Counted from the first letter of the stretch, positions 15,810 to 24,278 are shown. The stretch: 64,000 nucleotides of DNA from Olsenella_K absiana (GCF_036408855.1 NZ_JAZGJQ010000001.1:124001-188000); one strand, 5' to 3'. The notes: generated from the sequence alone by a model not told the origin. Numbers and translations are program-made.

Positions 15810-16661
15810 ATGGCTGAGCTCAAGAAGACTTCGGATGCGACCCGCAAGAGCGTGTTCCTGCGCTGGGCGTACGGCAACCTCACCTGCTTCACGCAAGAGC
15901 ACATGCAGACCTTCGGCTACCTTGCCGCCATGCTGCCCGCCATCGACGAGCTGTACGACAAGGACGAGGACAAGGTCGAGGCGCTGAAGACCTACAGCGC
16001 GTTCTTCAACACCGAGCCGCAGATCGGATCGATCGTCGTCGGCCTGACGGTCGGCCTCGAGGAGGCCCGCGCCAACGGCGAGCCGATGGACTCCGAGACC
16101 ATCAACGGAATCCGCGCCGGCCTCATGGGCCCGCTCGCGGGCCTCGGCGACTCCATCATCGTCGGCACCTTCATCCCCATCCTGCTCGGCATCGCCATGG
16201 GCCTCTCCCAGGGCGGTTCCGTCCTCGGCCCGATCTTCTACATCGTCGCCTGGAACGCCCTCATGTACTTCGGCATGAAGTACGCCTTCGACCAGGGCTA
16301 CTCCATGGGCGGCGCCGCGGTCGAGGCGCTCGTCGGCCCGCAGTCGGCGGCCCTTCGCTCCGCGATCGGCACGGTCGGCACCATGGTCATCGGCGCCGTC
16401 GCCGGCACCTGGGTGTCCATCTCCACCTCCTTCGCCGTCCAGTTCTCCGCGGACAGCGCGTTCGTCCTGCAGAAGACCCTCGACGGCATCATGCCCAAGG
16501 CGCTGAACCTCCTGTTCGTGTACCTGTGCTGGTGGCTCATGACCAAGAAGAAGATCAGCCCGACCATCGTCATGCTGATCCTCGTGGTCATCGCCCTCGT
16601 CGGCTGCATCACCATCCCGGGCATCAACACGTCCTTCTTCGACCCGGGCCTGTCCTACTAG
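15810..16661 (+). CDS. Mannose-family PTS EIID membrane component
   Basis: Second membrane subunit of the mannose-family PTS, unique to this family. The 283 residues show the conserved N-terminal amphipathic region (FLRWAYGNLTCFTQEHMQ, the counterpart of the usual Q-x-N-x-E-R-M-Q segment), GLMGPLAGLGDSI and several C-terminal membrane helices. It starts two bases after the EIIC stop, with AGGAGG inside the EIIC end, so the two are co-translated. Confidence 0.93.
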   Translation: MAELKKTSDATRKSVFLRWAYGNLTCFTQEHMQTFGYLAAMLPAIDELYDKDEDKVEALKTYSAFFNTEPQIGSIVVGLTVGLEEARANGEPMDSETINGIRAGLMGPLAGLGDSIIVGTFIPILLGIAMGLSQGGSVLGPIFYIVAWNALMYFGMKYAFDQGYSMGGAAVEALVGPQSAALRSAIGTVGTMVIGAVAGTWVSISTSFAVQFSADSAFVLQKTLDGIMPKALNLLFVYLCWWLMTKKKISPTIVMLILVVIALVGCITIPGINTSFFDPGLSY

Positions 16662-16676
16662 CGAGAAGGGACGTCG

Positions 16677-17126
16677 ATGGCACGAGAGGGAGGCAGGCGT
16701 CCCGGCGCCTCGCATGAGACGTCGGACCCACTGCTCAAGGAGGCGCAGGACCAGACCCGCGCCCTCATGAGGCTCCAGGCCTACAAGCGCCTCGCGTACT
16801 CGCTCGTGGCCATCGGCGTCATCCTCGTCTGGTGGGGCCTCGTGGGCGGTTCGAGCAGGGCGGCCGGCGTCGCCGGCGTCGTGCTCGTCGCGATCGGCGT
16901 CCCCTCGAGCGCGGTGCTCTACGTGGGCATCAAGCACGGGAAGCAGAACGTCGAGAACATGCTCTTCGACTACGAGGTCCAGCACGCAGGAAGGCCCTCG
17001 ACCCGCGAGGAGATCGACTCCCAGATCATGGGCGAGACGCCCCGAGCGATCGAGAGGGCGATTGATGCCGCCAACAGGCGCTCGGAGGGCCGGACGCACA
17101 AGAGGCGCAAGGCCGGTGGCCGCTAG
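16677..17126 (+). CDS. Small PTS-linked membrane protein of unknown function
   Basis: Predicted 149-residue protein with two membrane helices (about 40-57 and 61-80) between a charged N-terminus and a long basic cytoplasmic tail rich in Arg, Lys and Glu. I recognise no family. It follows EIID by 15 bases, has its own AAGGGA ribosome site and sits before the operon terminator, so it is part of the PTS transcript. A role in assembly or regulation of the transporter is only an inference from position. Confidence 0.75.
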   Translation: MAREGGRRPGASHETSDPLLKEAQDQTRALMRLQAYKRLAYSLVAIGVILVWWGLVGGSSRAAGVAGVVLVAIGVPSSAVLYVGIKHGKQNVENMLFDYEVQHAGRPSTREEIDSQIMGETPRAIERAIDAANRRSEGRTHKRRKAGGR

Positions 17127-17157
17127 GGCCACGAGCGCAGAGCGGCAAGAGACTTAG

Positions 17158-17191
17158 GGGGCCCCGGACGCACGTCTGGGGCCCCTTCGTC
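17158..17191 (+). terminator. Intrinsic terminator of the PTS operon
   Basis: A 12-bp stem (17158-17169 with 17174-17185, one G-U pair) around the loop GCAC, followed by TTCGTCG. Confidence 0.8.
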
Positions 17192-17294
17192 GTGCGCGGG
17201 CCCCTCGTGCGGCGCCCGCCTGCATCCGTCTGCACCCACCTGCCTGCCCGCACCCCCGGCCCCAGGGCGCGTCACGTCGGCGTTACGCCTCCGT

Positions 17295-17330
17295 GCGCGC
17301 CGCGGCCGCGGCGCGCCCATTCGCTAGAAT
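17295..17330 (+). promoter_or_regulatory. gatCAB promoter with a 22-bp perfect palindrome
   Basis: Bases 17295-17316 form a perfect 22-bp palindrome made only of G and C (core CGCGGCCGCG). TAGAAT at 17325-17330 is the likely -10, so the palindrome covers the expected -35 position. It may be an operator or simply a GC-rich structure. Confidence 0.5.
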
Positions 17331-17375
17331 GGCCCTTGCAAACCACCTTACGGACTAAGACTGAGAGGAGAGTCC

Positions 17376-17693
17376 ATGGCTCTCAGCAAGCAGGACGTCG
17401 CGGGCATAGCGGACTACGCCCGCATCGCCCTCGACGACGAGGAGCTCGAGGAGATGTGCCGGTACATGAACGAGACCGTGCAGATTCTCCAGCCGATACG
17501 CGAGTACGACCTCGAGGGCGTCGAGCCCACCTTCCATCCCATCGGGGACCTCTCCAACGTGATGGGGGAGGACGTCGTGGACGACTCCGTGCGCGCGCTC
17601 GACATCGACACGGCCCTCGCGAACGCCGGTGCCAAGCGCGACCGCTACTTCCGCGTGCCCTCGATCCTTGGCAACGACGGGGGTGACCGCTGA
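17376..17693 (+). CDS. gatC: GatC, subunit C of aspartyl/glutamyl-tRNA amidotransferase
   Basis: Small subunit that clamps GatA and GatB in the GatCAB complex, which converts Glu-tRNA(Gln), and where needed Asp-tRNA(Asn), to the correct amidated form. The 105 residues show the family pattern: an N-terminal helix (VAGIADYARIALDDEEL), the LQPIREYDLEGVEPTFHP belt, and a C-terminal YFRVPSIL. GAGAGGAGAG precedes the ATG. Its stop overlaps the gatA start by one base (TGATG). It begins a three-gene operon in the order C-A-B. Confidence 0.96.
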   Translation: MALSKQDVAGIADYARIALDDEELEEMCRYMNETVQILQPIREYDLEGVEPTFHPIGDLSNVMGEDVVDDSVRALDIDTALANAGAKRDRYFRVPSILGNDGGDR

Positions 17694-19186
17694 TGGCGAG
17701 CCTCGACGAGCTGAGCAGCGCGCAGATCGCGCGCGGCGTCGCGGACGGGAGCTTCTCCGCCACCGAGGTGGCGCGGGCCTCCCTCGACGCCATCGACGCG
17801 CGCGAGGGCGAGGTCCAGGCCTTCCTCGAGGTCTCGCGCGACCTGGCGCTGGCTGCCGCGGCCGAGACCGACCGCAGGCGCGCGGCGGGCGAGCCCCTGG
17901 GGCCGCTTGCGGGCGTCCCCGTCGCCTTCAAGGACAACATGCACCTCGTGGGAACGAGGACCACCTGCGCCTCGAGGATGCTCGAGAACTACGACTCCAA
18001 GTTCACGGCTACCTGTGTACAGCGCATGCTCGACGCGGGCGCGACGCCCGTGGGCAAGACGAACATGGACGAGTTCGCGTTCGGGTCCTCCACCGAGTCC
18101 TCCGCCTTCCACTGCACCTACAACCCCTGGGACACCACCCGCGTCCCAGGCGGCTCCTCCGGCGGGTCGGCCGCCTCGGTCGCGTCCGGCGAGGTCACCC
18201 TCGCCCTGGGCTCGGACACCGGCGGCTCCATCCGCCAGCCCGCGAGCTTCTGCGGCGTCGTGGGGCTCAAGCCCACCTACGGGGCGGTCTCGCGCTACGG
18301 GGTCGTGGCCTTCGGCTCCTCGCTCGACCAGGTCGGCCCCTTCGGCCGCAGCGTCGAGGACGTCGCGCTCGCGATGTGCGCCCTGACGGCGGGCGGCCGC
18401 GACCCGTACGACTCCACGAGCCAGGACTGCTCGGTCGACTTCCTCGAGCACCTCGAGGACCCGATCGAGGGCGCGACCGTCGGCGTGATCCCCTCTCTCA
18501 TGGAGGCGGAGGGCCTGACCGACGAGGTCAGGCACGCGATCGAGGCCGCCGAGCGCGCCCTCGAGGACCAGGGCGCGAGGATCGTGGAGGTCGAGCTCCC
18601 CAACATGGCGAGCTCCATCTCGGCCTACTACGTGATCGCGCCCTGCGAGGCCTTCTCGAACCTCGCACGCTTCGACGGCGTCCGCTACGGCTACCAGGAG
18701 CCGGGCTGCGCCACGCTCGCCGAGCAGACGGCGCTCTCGCGGGCCCACGGCTTCGGCGAGGAGGCCAAGCGGCGCCAGATGCTCGGTGCCTACCTGCTCG
18801 CCTCGGGCGTCTACGACCAGTACTACTACCCGGCGCAGCAGGTCAGGACCCTGATTACCCAGGACTACGCGCGCGCCTACGAGGCCTGCGACGTGATCCT
18901 CATGCCGGCGTCCCCGAGGACGGCCTTCCGCTTCGGCGAGATCTCCGACCCGACGCAGATGTACCTCTCGGACATGTACACGATCTCCAACAACATCGCC
19001 GGCAACGGCGGCGTCTCCGTCCCGCTCGGCCTCGGGGAGGACTCGGGGCTTCCCGTGTCCGCCCAGCTGCAGGGGCCTGCCTTCTCGGACCGCAGGCTGC
19101 TGAGGTTCGCGCGCGCCATCGAGCGCGCGTTCGACGCGAGGGGCAAGGTCGCCCCCGCCTTCGCCGGGAAGGGGGGCGAGCTCTAG
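17693..19186 (+). CDS. gatA: GatA, amidase subunit of GatCAB
   Basis: Amidase-signature enzyme that releases ammonia from glutamine for tRNA-dependent amidation. The 497-residue protein has the Ser-cis-Ser-Lys triad: K80 (VAFKDNM), S155 (PGGSSGGSA) and S179 (TGGSIRQP). The tail AFAGKGGEL is ordinary for the family. The gene is coupled to gatC upstream and gatB downstream by one-base overlaps. Confidence 0.97.
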   Translation: MASLDELSSAQIARGVADGSFSATEVARASLDAIDAREGEVQAFLEVSRDLALAAAAETDRRRAAGEPLGPLAGVPVAFKDNMHLVGTRTTCASRMLENYDSKFTATCVQRMLDAGATPVGKTNMDEFAFGSSTESSAFHCTYNPWDTTRVPGGSSGGSAASVASGEVTLALGSDTGGSIRQPASFCGVVGLKPTYGAVSRYGVVAFGSSLDQVGPFGRSVEDVALAMCALTAGGRDPYDSTSQDCSVDFLEHLEDPIEGATVGVIPSLMEAEGLTDEVRHAIEAAERALEDQGARIVEVELPNMASSISAYYVIAPCEAFSNLARFDGVRYGYQEPGCATLAEQTALSRAHGFGEEAKRRQMLGAYLLASGVYDQYYYPAQQVRTLITQDYARAYEACDVILMPASPRTAFRFGEISDPTQMYLSDMYTISNNIAGNGGVSVPLGLGEDSGLPVSAQLQGPAFSDRRLLRFARAIERAFDARGKVAPAFAGKGGEL

Positions 19187-20754
19187 TGAGGAGCCTTACG
19201 GAGGTGCTCGAGGACTGGGAGGCCGTCATCGGCCTGGAGGTCCACACCGAGCTGACCACGCTCGAGACGAAGATGTTCTGCAACTGCAGGCTCAGCCACG
19301 ACGACGCGCCCAACACCAACGTGTGCCCCGTCTGCCTCGGCATGCCGGGCGCCCTCCCGGTCCCCAACCGGAAGGCCATCCAGAGCATCGTGATGGCGGG
19401 CCTGGCGACCAACTGCCAGATCCAGAAGCACTCGATGTTCTACCGCAAGCACTACTTCTACCCTGACATGTCGAAGAACTTCCAGACCACCCAGGGCCCG
19501 GTCGCGTTCTGCATGTACGGCCACCTCGACCTGGAGGTCTCCGGCGAGGGCGCCAAGGAGCGCCCGGACGGCGTGGAGACGGGGACCGACACGGTGAGCG
19601 CGCACGACGAGGCGAACCCCGTCGTGGTCCACAAGGCGGACGACGGCTCCTACACCGTGCCCATCAGGATCCTTCGCATCCACATGGAGGAGGACGCCGC
19701 CAAGATGGTGCACGTGGGCGGCGAGGAGGGCAGGATCGCCAGCGCGACCGAGTCCCTCGTCGACTACAACCGCTGCGGCACGCCCCTGATCGAGCTCGTC
19801 ACCGAGCCCGACCTACGAACGCCCGAGGAGGCCCGCCTGTTCATGGAGAAGCTCCAGCAGACGTTCCGCACCCTCGGCATCTCGGACTGCTCGCTCGAGA
19901 GCGGCTCGATGCGCTGCGACGGCAACGTGAGCCTCAGGCGGCGCGGCACGCGCGGGCTGGGCACCAAGACGGAGCTCAAGAACATCAACTCCTTCAAGAG
20001 CCTCCACGACGGCCTCGAGTACGAGATCCGCCGCCAGGCGGAGGTGCTGGAGGAGGGCGGCGTCATCTACCAGGAGACGCGCCACTGGGAGCCCAACCGC
20101 AAGCGCACCATCGTGATGCGCGTCAAGGAGACGGCCGACGACTACCGGATGATGCCCGACCCGGACCTCGCCCCCTTCGACCTCACGGACGACTTCATCG
20201 AGGGGTGCCGCGCGCGCATCCCGGAGCTGCCGGACGCCAAGAGGGACCGCTACGTGTCCGAGATGGGCCTCAAGCGCGTCGACGCGGCGCAGATCGCCGG
20301 AGACCCCGCGACGGCAGCGCTCTTCGAGGAGGCCTGCTCCGCCGTCGAGGACAAGGTGCGCCCGACGGTGGCGAACGTCGTCGTGAATCTGCTGCCCGCC
20401 TTCAAGGGGCTCACGGCCGCGCAGGTCGCCTCCGTCTCCGGGCTGCTCGCGGCGGACGCGATCACGTTCGCCCAGGCGCGCGAGGTGCTCGAGGCCGTCG
20501 ACGGCACCGGCGAGGACCCGGCGAAGGTCGTCGACGAGCGCGGGATGCGCCAGAGCACGGACGCCGGCGCCCTCGAGCCGGTCGTGGACGAGGTGCTCGC
20601 GCGCTGCACGGACCAGGTGCGGCAGTACCGCGAGGGCAACAGGAAGGTCCTGGGCTTCCTCGTCGGCCAGTGCATGAAGGCCTCCAAGGGCGCGGGCGTC
20701 AAGGGCAACCCCAAGCTCTTCAACCAGCTCCTCGCCGCGAGGCTCGAACAGTAG
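19186..20754 (+). CDS. gatB: GatB, tRNA-binding subunit of GatCAB
   Basis: Kinase/transferase subunit that activates the glutamyl-tRNA and accepts ammonia from GatA. The predicted 522 residues include the cradle start (EAVIGLEVHTEL), the zinc cysteines CNC and CPVC, MRCDGNVSLR, the segment TKTELKNINSFK and a C-terminal YqeY-like helical tail. The start is a GTG that shares its first base with the gatA stop; a long open frame upstream is a shadow of gatA. It is somewhat longer than the usual 475-500 residues because about 35-40 hydrophilic residues are inserted at about residues 120-165, before the RIHMEEDAAK motif. Confidence 0.96.
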   Translation: MRSLTEVLEDWEAVIGLEVHTELTTLETKMFCNCRLSHDDAPNTNVCPVCLGMPGALPVPNRKAIQSIVMAGLATNCQIQKHSMFYRKHYFYPDMSKNFQTTQGPVAFCMYGHLDLEVSGEGAKERPDGVETGTDTVSAHDEANPVVVHKADDGSYTVPIRILRIHMEEDAAKMVHVGGEEGRIASATESLVDYNRCGTPLIELVTEPDLRTPEEARLFMEKLQQTFRTLGISDCSLESGSMRCDGNVSLRRRGTRGLGTKTELKNINSFKSLHDGLEYEIRRQAEVLEEGGVIYQETRHWEPNRKRTIVMRVKETADDYRMMPDPDLAPFDLTDDFIEGCRARIPELPDAKRDRYVSEMGLKRVDAAQIAGDPATAALFEEACSAVEDKVRPTVANVVVNLLPAFKGLTAAQVASVSGLLAADAITFAQAREVLEAVDGTGEDPAKVVDERGMRQSTDAGALEPVVDEVLARCTDQVRQYREGNRKVLGFLVGQCMKASKGAGVKGNPKLFNQLLAARLEQ

Positions 20755-20782
20755 GTGTCCGGCGCCAGGAGGCGCTGGGCGA

Positions 20783-20825
20783 GAAGGGCGTGCGGCCGCC
20801 GACCCATGGCGGTCGCACGCCCTTC
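20783..20825. terminator. Bidirectional terminator between gatB and the XRE gene
   Basis: An 18-bp stem (20783-20800 with 20808-20825, one G-U pair) around GACCCAT sits between the convergent genes. Short pyrimidine tracts flank it. Confidence 0.8.
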
Positions 20826-20840
20826 CTTACGGGCGGGCTC

Positions 20841-21299
20841 CTACTCGAGGTCCACGATCGCGAGCGTCTTGCCCATGGGGGCGAGGAGCTTGAAGAGGGT
20901 GTTCACCTGCGGGGCGATGTCGCCGCTCTCGATGCGCGAGATGACGGGCTGGTGGATGCCGGCCGCCGCGCCGAGGCGCGTCTGCGAGAAGCCGGCTGCC
21001 CGGCGGGCCGCCGTGAGGTCGCTGATGAGGCGCTGCTTCTCGCACTCGATGAGGTCCACCTCCGAGCTGAGCCCGTAGACCTCGTCGGCGTAGATCCTGA
21101 GGCCCTCGCCGGCCTCGAGCCCGACCCCGCCCGCCATGATGGAGACGTCGGGCAGGGACTCCGGGTTCTCGCGGGCGGCCTCCCACCCCTCCTGCTCGAG
21201 GAGCCGGGCGATGTGGAGCTCCCTGATCTCTCCGGGCTCGAACCACACGACGAGCCTGTCGTCCCCAGGCGAGTACAAGGCAACAATCTTCTTACTCAT
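20841..21299 (-). CDS. XRE-family regulator with an N-terminal domain of unknown function
   Basis: Predicted 152-residue protein. Residues about 95-150 form a Cro/C1-type helix-turn-helix (FSQTRLGAAAGIHQPVISRIESGD). Residues 1-90 are a separate acidic domain that starts KKIVALYSPGDDRLVVWFEPGE. The layout resembles antitoxin or HigA-like regulators in which an N-terminal DUF precedes the HTH, but no toxin gene is adjacent. The gene is transcribed away from the lysine cluster; the 301-base divergent region holds three TGATGAA half-sites, which are candidate binding sites. AAGGAC precedes the ATG. Confidence 0.75.
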   Translation of the reverse strand: MSKKIVALYSPGDDRLVVWFEPGEIRELHIARLLEQEGWEAARENPESLPDVSIMAGGVGLEAGEGLRIYADEVYGLSSEVDLIECEKQRLISDLTAARRAAGFSQTRLGAAAGIHQPVISRIESGDIAPQVNTLFKLLAPMGKTLAIVDLE

Positions 21300-21600
21300 T
21301 ATCGCGTCCTTCGGGAGTCGACAGCGGTCGCGCGCGATGGGTGGGTCTCCGTGCCTCCTGTGCCTGCGGGGGGTATGCGAGTGCGAAGCCCGTGACGCTC
21401 ATGGAGACCCCTTTCGTTGACAGCTGATGAAACCACCATCGTCGGCGTCACCCCATGGCACCGCGTGGTGTATGGAGTAACGTAGGAGGCCCTCCTGGGA
21501 GGCGCCTCCCGACAATCGATGACTTGTTGATTCTATTCATCAATAATCTATCACGTTTGATGAACCGGGGACGTCACAGAGTCTCAACAGGGAGGTAAAT
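21300..21600. promoter_or_regulatory. Divergent promoter region between the XRE gene and patA
   Basis: The 301 bases contain a TGATGAA half-site at 21425-21431, a 14-bp palindrome GGGAGGCGCCTCCC (21497-21510) and, in the AT-rich part just before patA, an 8-bp inverted repeat TTCATCAA (21536-21543) / TTGATGAA (21557-21564) with a 13-base spacer. GGGAGG ahead of the GTG at 21601 is the patA ribosome site. The region probably carries both promoters. Confidence 0.55.
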
Positions 21601-22770
21601 GTGGCCTTGAAGACCAACTCTCAGCTCGAGAAGCTCCGCCTCTCGGGCATCCGCCGCTTCTCGGCGCTCGCCGCGCGCACGCCGGGTTGCGTGTCGCTCA
21701 CGCTCGGCGAGCCGGGGGAGGACACGCCGGCGCCCGTGAGGGTGGAGGTCGCCCGCGACCTCGACCGCGGGCTCACGCATTACCCGCCCAACAACGGCTA
21801 CCCCTGGCTCAGGGAGGCGATCGCGCGCCGCGAGCGCGCCCGCGGCGTGCCCGCCGACGTCGCCGACTCCGAGGGAGTGATCGTGACTTGCGGGGCGACC
21901 GAGGCGCTGGCAGTGGCCCTCACGGTCGTCCTCGAGCCGGGGGACGAGGTCGTGATCCCCACGCCGGCCTTCTCGCTCTACGAGTCCCTGACCACCCTCG
22001 TGCGTGGCGTGCCCGTCGCGCTCGACACCGCGCCCGCCGGTTTCCAGGTGAGCCGCGAGGCCCTCGAGGCCAAGGTCACGGGGAGGACCAAGGCCATCGT
22101 GCTCTGCTCGCCCAACAACCCCACGGGCTGCGTTCTCGACGCCGCGAGCCTCGACGCGGTGGCCTGTGCCGCGGCCGAGCACGACCTTTTCGTGATCTGC
22201 GACGACGTCTACGAGAGCCTCGTCTATGCCAGCTCCTACCAGCGCTTCTCCGCACGTCACCCGGAGCTTTCCGACCGCGTGCTCGTGGCGGGCAGCTTCT
22301 CCAAGCCCTGGGCCATGACCGGCTGGCGGCTGGGGTGGCTCCTGGCCCGGCCGGAGCTGGCGGCGCAGGCGAGCAAGGTCCACCAGTACCTCGTGAGCTC
22401 GGTGCCCGCCTTCGTCCAGCACGCTGCGCTCCGCGCGCTCGAGTGGGACGTGCGTCCGATGCGAGACTCCTACCGGGAGAGGCGCGACCTCACGGTCGCG
22501 GCCCTCGAGCGCATGGGCCTGCCCCTCGTCGAGCCCGAGGGCGCCTTCTACGCCTTCCCGTCCGTCTCCGCCCTCGGCCTCGGGTCCGAGGAGTTCTGCG
22601 AGCGCGCGATCCTGGAGGCGGGCGTCGCCCTCGTCCCCGGCGTGTTCTTCGGCGTGGAGGGCTACGTGCGCCTGAGCTTCGCGTGCGACCGCGAGACCCT
22701 CGAGGAGGGGCTCGCTCGCCTGGCGGGCTTCGTGGGGGCGCTGCGCGCGGAGGGGGGCGAGCGCCGATGA
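21601..22770 (+). CDS. patA: Aminotransferase, probably N-acetyl-LL-diaminopimelate aminotransferase
   Basis: PLP-dependent class I aminotransferase of 389 residues. In the acetylase branch of lysine synthesis it transaminates N-acetyl-2-amino-6-oxopimelate with glutamate. Visible motifs are SLTLGEPGEDTP, the PLP-binding CGATEAL, CSPNNPTG, DDVYESL, the PLP lysine in SFSKPWAMTGWRLGW and the C-terminal arginine in YVRLSFA. The start is GTG with GGGAGG six bases upstream. The four-base overlap with a deacetylase and the downstream lysA-dapA-dapB-dapH genes support this substrate; an aspartate or aromatic aminotransferase would look similar. Confidence 0.85.
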   Translation: MALKTNSQLEKLRLSGIRRFSALAARTPGCVSLTLGEPGEDTPAPVRVEVARDLDRGLTHYPPNNGYPWLREAIARRERARGVPADVADSEGVIVTCGATEALAVALTVVLEPGDEVVIPTPAFSLYESLTTLVRGVPVALDTAPAGFQVSREALEAKVTGRTKAIVLCSPNNPTGCVLDAASLDAVACAAAEHDLFVICDDVYESLVYASSYQRFSARHPELSDRVLVAGSFSKPWAMTGWRLGWLLARPELAAQASKVHQYLVSSVPAFVQHAALRALEWDVRPMRDSYRERRDLTVAALERMGLPLVEPEGAFYAFPSVSALGLGSEEFCERAILEAGVALVPGVFFGVEGYVRLSFACDRETLEEGLARLAGFVGALRAEGGERR

Positions 22771-23900
22771 GCGAGGAGATCAGGGAGCCCGATCTCGAGC
22801 TGCTCACCCGCTACCGCCGCGACCTGCACCGCATCCCCGAGCTGGACTTCGACCTCGACGAGACGCTCGCCTACGTCCTGGATCAGCTCCGGCCGCTCGA
22901 GGCCGATCCGCGCGTGAGGGTCTTCTCGCCCTGCCGCTCCACCCTGTGCTGCCTCTTCGACCGCGGCACCGAGCGGGCCTGCGCCGTGCGAACCGACATG
23001 GACGCCCTGCCCGTCACGGAGAGGACCGGGGTCGCCTTCCAGAGCGAGCACGCTGGCAGGATGCACGCCTGCGGTCACGACGGCCACATGGCCATGGCGC
23101 TCGGGCTGGCCCGCCACCTGGCGCTCCACCTGGACGAGCTGCCCAGGAGCGTGCTCGTGGTCTTCCAGCCGGCCGAGGAGACCACGGGCGGCGCCAAGGT
23201 CGTCTGCGAGTCCGGCGTCTTCGAGCGCCTCGGCGTGGACAGGATCTTCGGCTTCCACCTCTGGCCCGACCTCCCTGCCGGACAGGTGGCGAGCAGGCCG
23301 GGCGCGCTGCTCGCCGCCAGCAACGAGGTCGACGTCGCCGTGCGCGGCGTCTCGAGCCACATCGCGAAGGCCGAGCAGGGCAGGGACGCACTCGAGGCGG
23401 CCGCGCACGTCCTGCTCGACTGCTACGCGTACATGGACGAGCGACGGACGGAGGAGCCCTGCCTGCTGCGCTTCGGGCACGCCACCTCCGGGACTGTGCG
23501 CAACCAGGTGAGCGACCTCACGCGCCTGGAGGGGAGCCTGAGGACCTTCTCCGTGGCGATGGGCGAGCGCTGCCGCCGCGAGCTGCCCGAGGTGGCGGCC
23601 GCGGCCGCGGCGCGCCTCGGCTGCGCGGCCGAGGTCCGCTTCTCGGAGGGCTACCCGCCGGTCACGAACGACGAGGCGCTCTTCGGGCTGGTGGCCTCGG
23701 CCGTGCCCGGCCTCGTCGGGCTCGCAGAGCCCCTGCTCATCGCCGAGGACTTCGCGTGGTACCAGCGCTACCTGCCGGGCGTCTTCCTCCTGCTCGGGAC
23801 CGGCACGGGCACGCCCCTGCACTCGGACGCCTTCGACTTCGACGAGGCCGTCCTCATGCGCGGTCTCGAGGTCTACGAGCGGCTCGTCCGGATCGCGTAG
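22767..23900 (+). CDS. M20D amidohydrolase, probably N-acetyldiaminopimelate deacetylase
   Basis: Metal-dependent deacetylase of 377 residues. It would remove acetate from N-acetyl-LL-diaminopimelate, the step after the aminotransferase. Family motifs are clear: the RTDMDALPV start of the catalytic domain, ACGHDGHMA, PAEETTGGAK, FGFHLWPDLPAG, the dimerisation-domain SSHIAKAEQGRDALEA, GTVRNQVSD and a C-terminal AEDFAW with LHSDAF. The position of the metal-bridging residues is normal. It overlaps patA by four bases (ATGA). M20D enzymes also hydrolyse hippurate and auxin conjugates, but the gene context favours lysine synthesis. Confidence 0.87.
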   Translation: MSEEIREPDLELLTRYRRDLHRIPELDFDLDETLAYVLDQLRPLEADPRVRVFSPCRSTLCCLFDRGTERACAVRTDMDALPVTERTGVAFQSEHAGRMHACGHDGHMAMALGLARHLALHLDELPRSVLVVFQPAEETTGGAKVVCESGVFERLGVDRIFGFHLWPDLPAGQVASRPGALLAASNEVDVAVRGVSSHIAKAEQGRDALEAAAHVLLDCYAYMDERRTEEPCLLRFGHATSGTVRNQVSDLTRLEGSLRTFSVAMGERCRRELPEVAAAAAARLGCAAEVRFSEGYPPVTNDEALFGLVASAVPGLVGLAEPLLIAEDFAWYQRYLPGVFLLLGTGTGTPLHSDAFDFDEAVLMRGLEVYERLVRIA

Positions 23901-23938
23901 GCGCGGGCCGGTGCGGCGGTCACGTTCCCGCGCCTGCC

Positions 23939-23969
23939 GGCGGCGCCCGGCCCCGGGACAGGCGCCGCC
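23939..23969 (+). terminator. Candidate terminator between the deacetylase and lysA
   Basis: Perfect 9-bp arms GGCGGCGCC (23939-23947) and GGCGCCGCC (23961-23969) with a 13-base loop. There is no T-run, only GTGTTTCC 20-30 bases later, so it is a weak call. Confidence 0.4.
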
Positions 23970-24049
23970 CGGTGTGGGCTTCGTGGCGCCCGTGTTTCCA
24001 ACGGATGGCGCGCCTGGCGCCTTGTCCCGGCGCGTGGTAGTGTGATGCG

Positions 24050-24210
24050 CACGATAGAGGAGCGAGCACGAAGAGCGCGGGCGAGCCGGCAGGCCGGGAC
24101 CCCGTGGGAGGCGAGGTTCGCCGAATCTGCGCGCCGGGCGCGGCGTGCGGGTGGGCATGTGGGAAAGACCCCCATGACTGTCTGCAGGATGCTGCAGGTG
24201 CGCTATCTTA
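24050..24210 (+). ncRNA. Lysine riboswitch (L box) in the lysA leader
   Basis: Conserved L-box blocks occur in order: GATAGAGGAGCG (24053-24064), GGGAGGCGAGG followed by CGCCGAA (about 24106-24125), GACTGTC (24176-24182) and GTGCGCTATC (24198-24207). Terminal helix P1 pairs GATAG (24053-24057) with CTATC (24203-24207). A CTGCAG-GATG-CTGCAG stem-loop (24182-24197) lies where the fifth helix closes the core. Lysine binding is known for this RNA family; repression of lysA by lysine is inferred. Confidence 0.87.
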
Positions 24211-24222
24211 CGGCGAGCCACA

Positions 24223-24278
24223 CTCCCCTCCGGAGCCTCGCAGGTAAGCCAGCCGCCTGCTTGCCGGATCGGAGGGAG
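24223..24278 (+). promoter_or_regulatory. Expression platform: anti-Shine-Dalgarno for lysA
   Basis: CTCCCCTCCG (24223-24232) can pair with CGGAGGGAG (24270-24278), the lysA ribosome site, with one bulged C. A T-tract is absent. This suggests control of translation rather than transcription termination. Confidence 0.65.

Noticed and set aside
13660..17132. Long minus-strand frames across the PTS operon
   Set aside because: Composition is that of GC-driven antisense frames; the plus-strand EIIA-EIID genes have family motifs and ribosome sites.
20841..21299. Toxin-antitoxin module
   Set aside because: The XRE protein has an antitoxin-like layout but the neighbours are gatB and patA, with no small toxin frame on either side.
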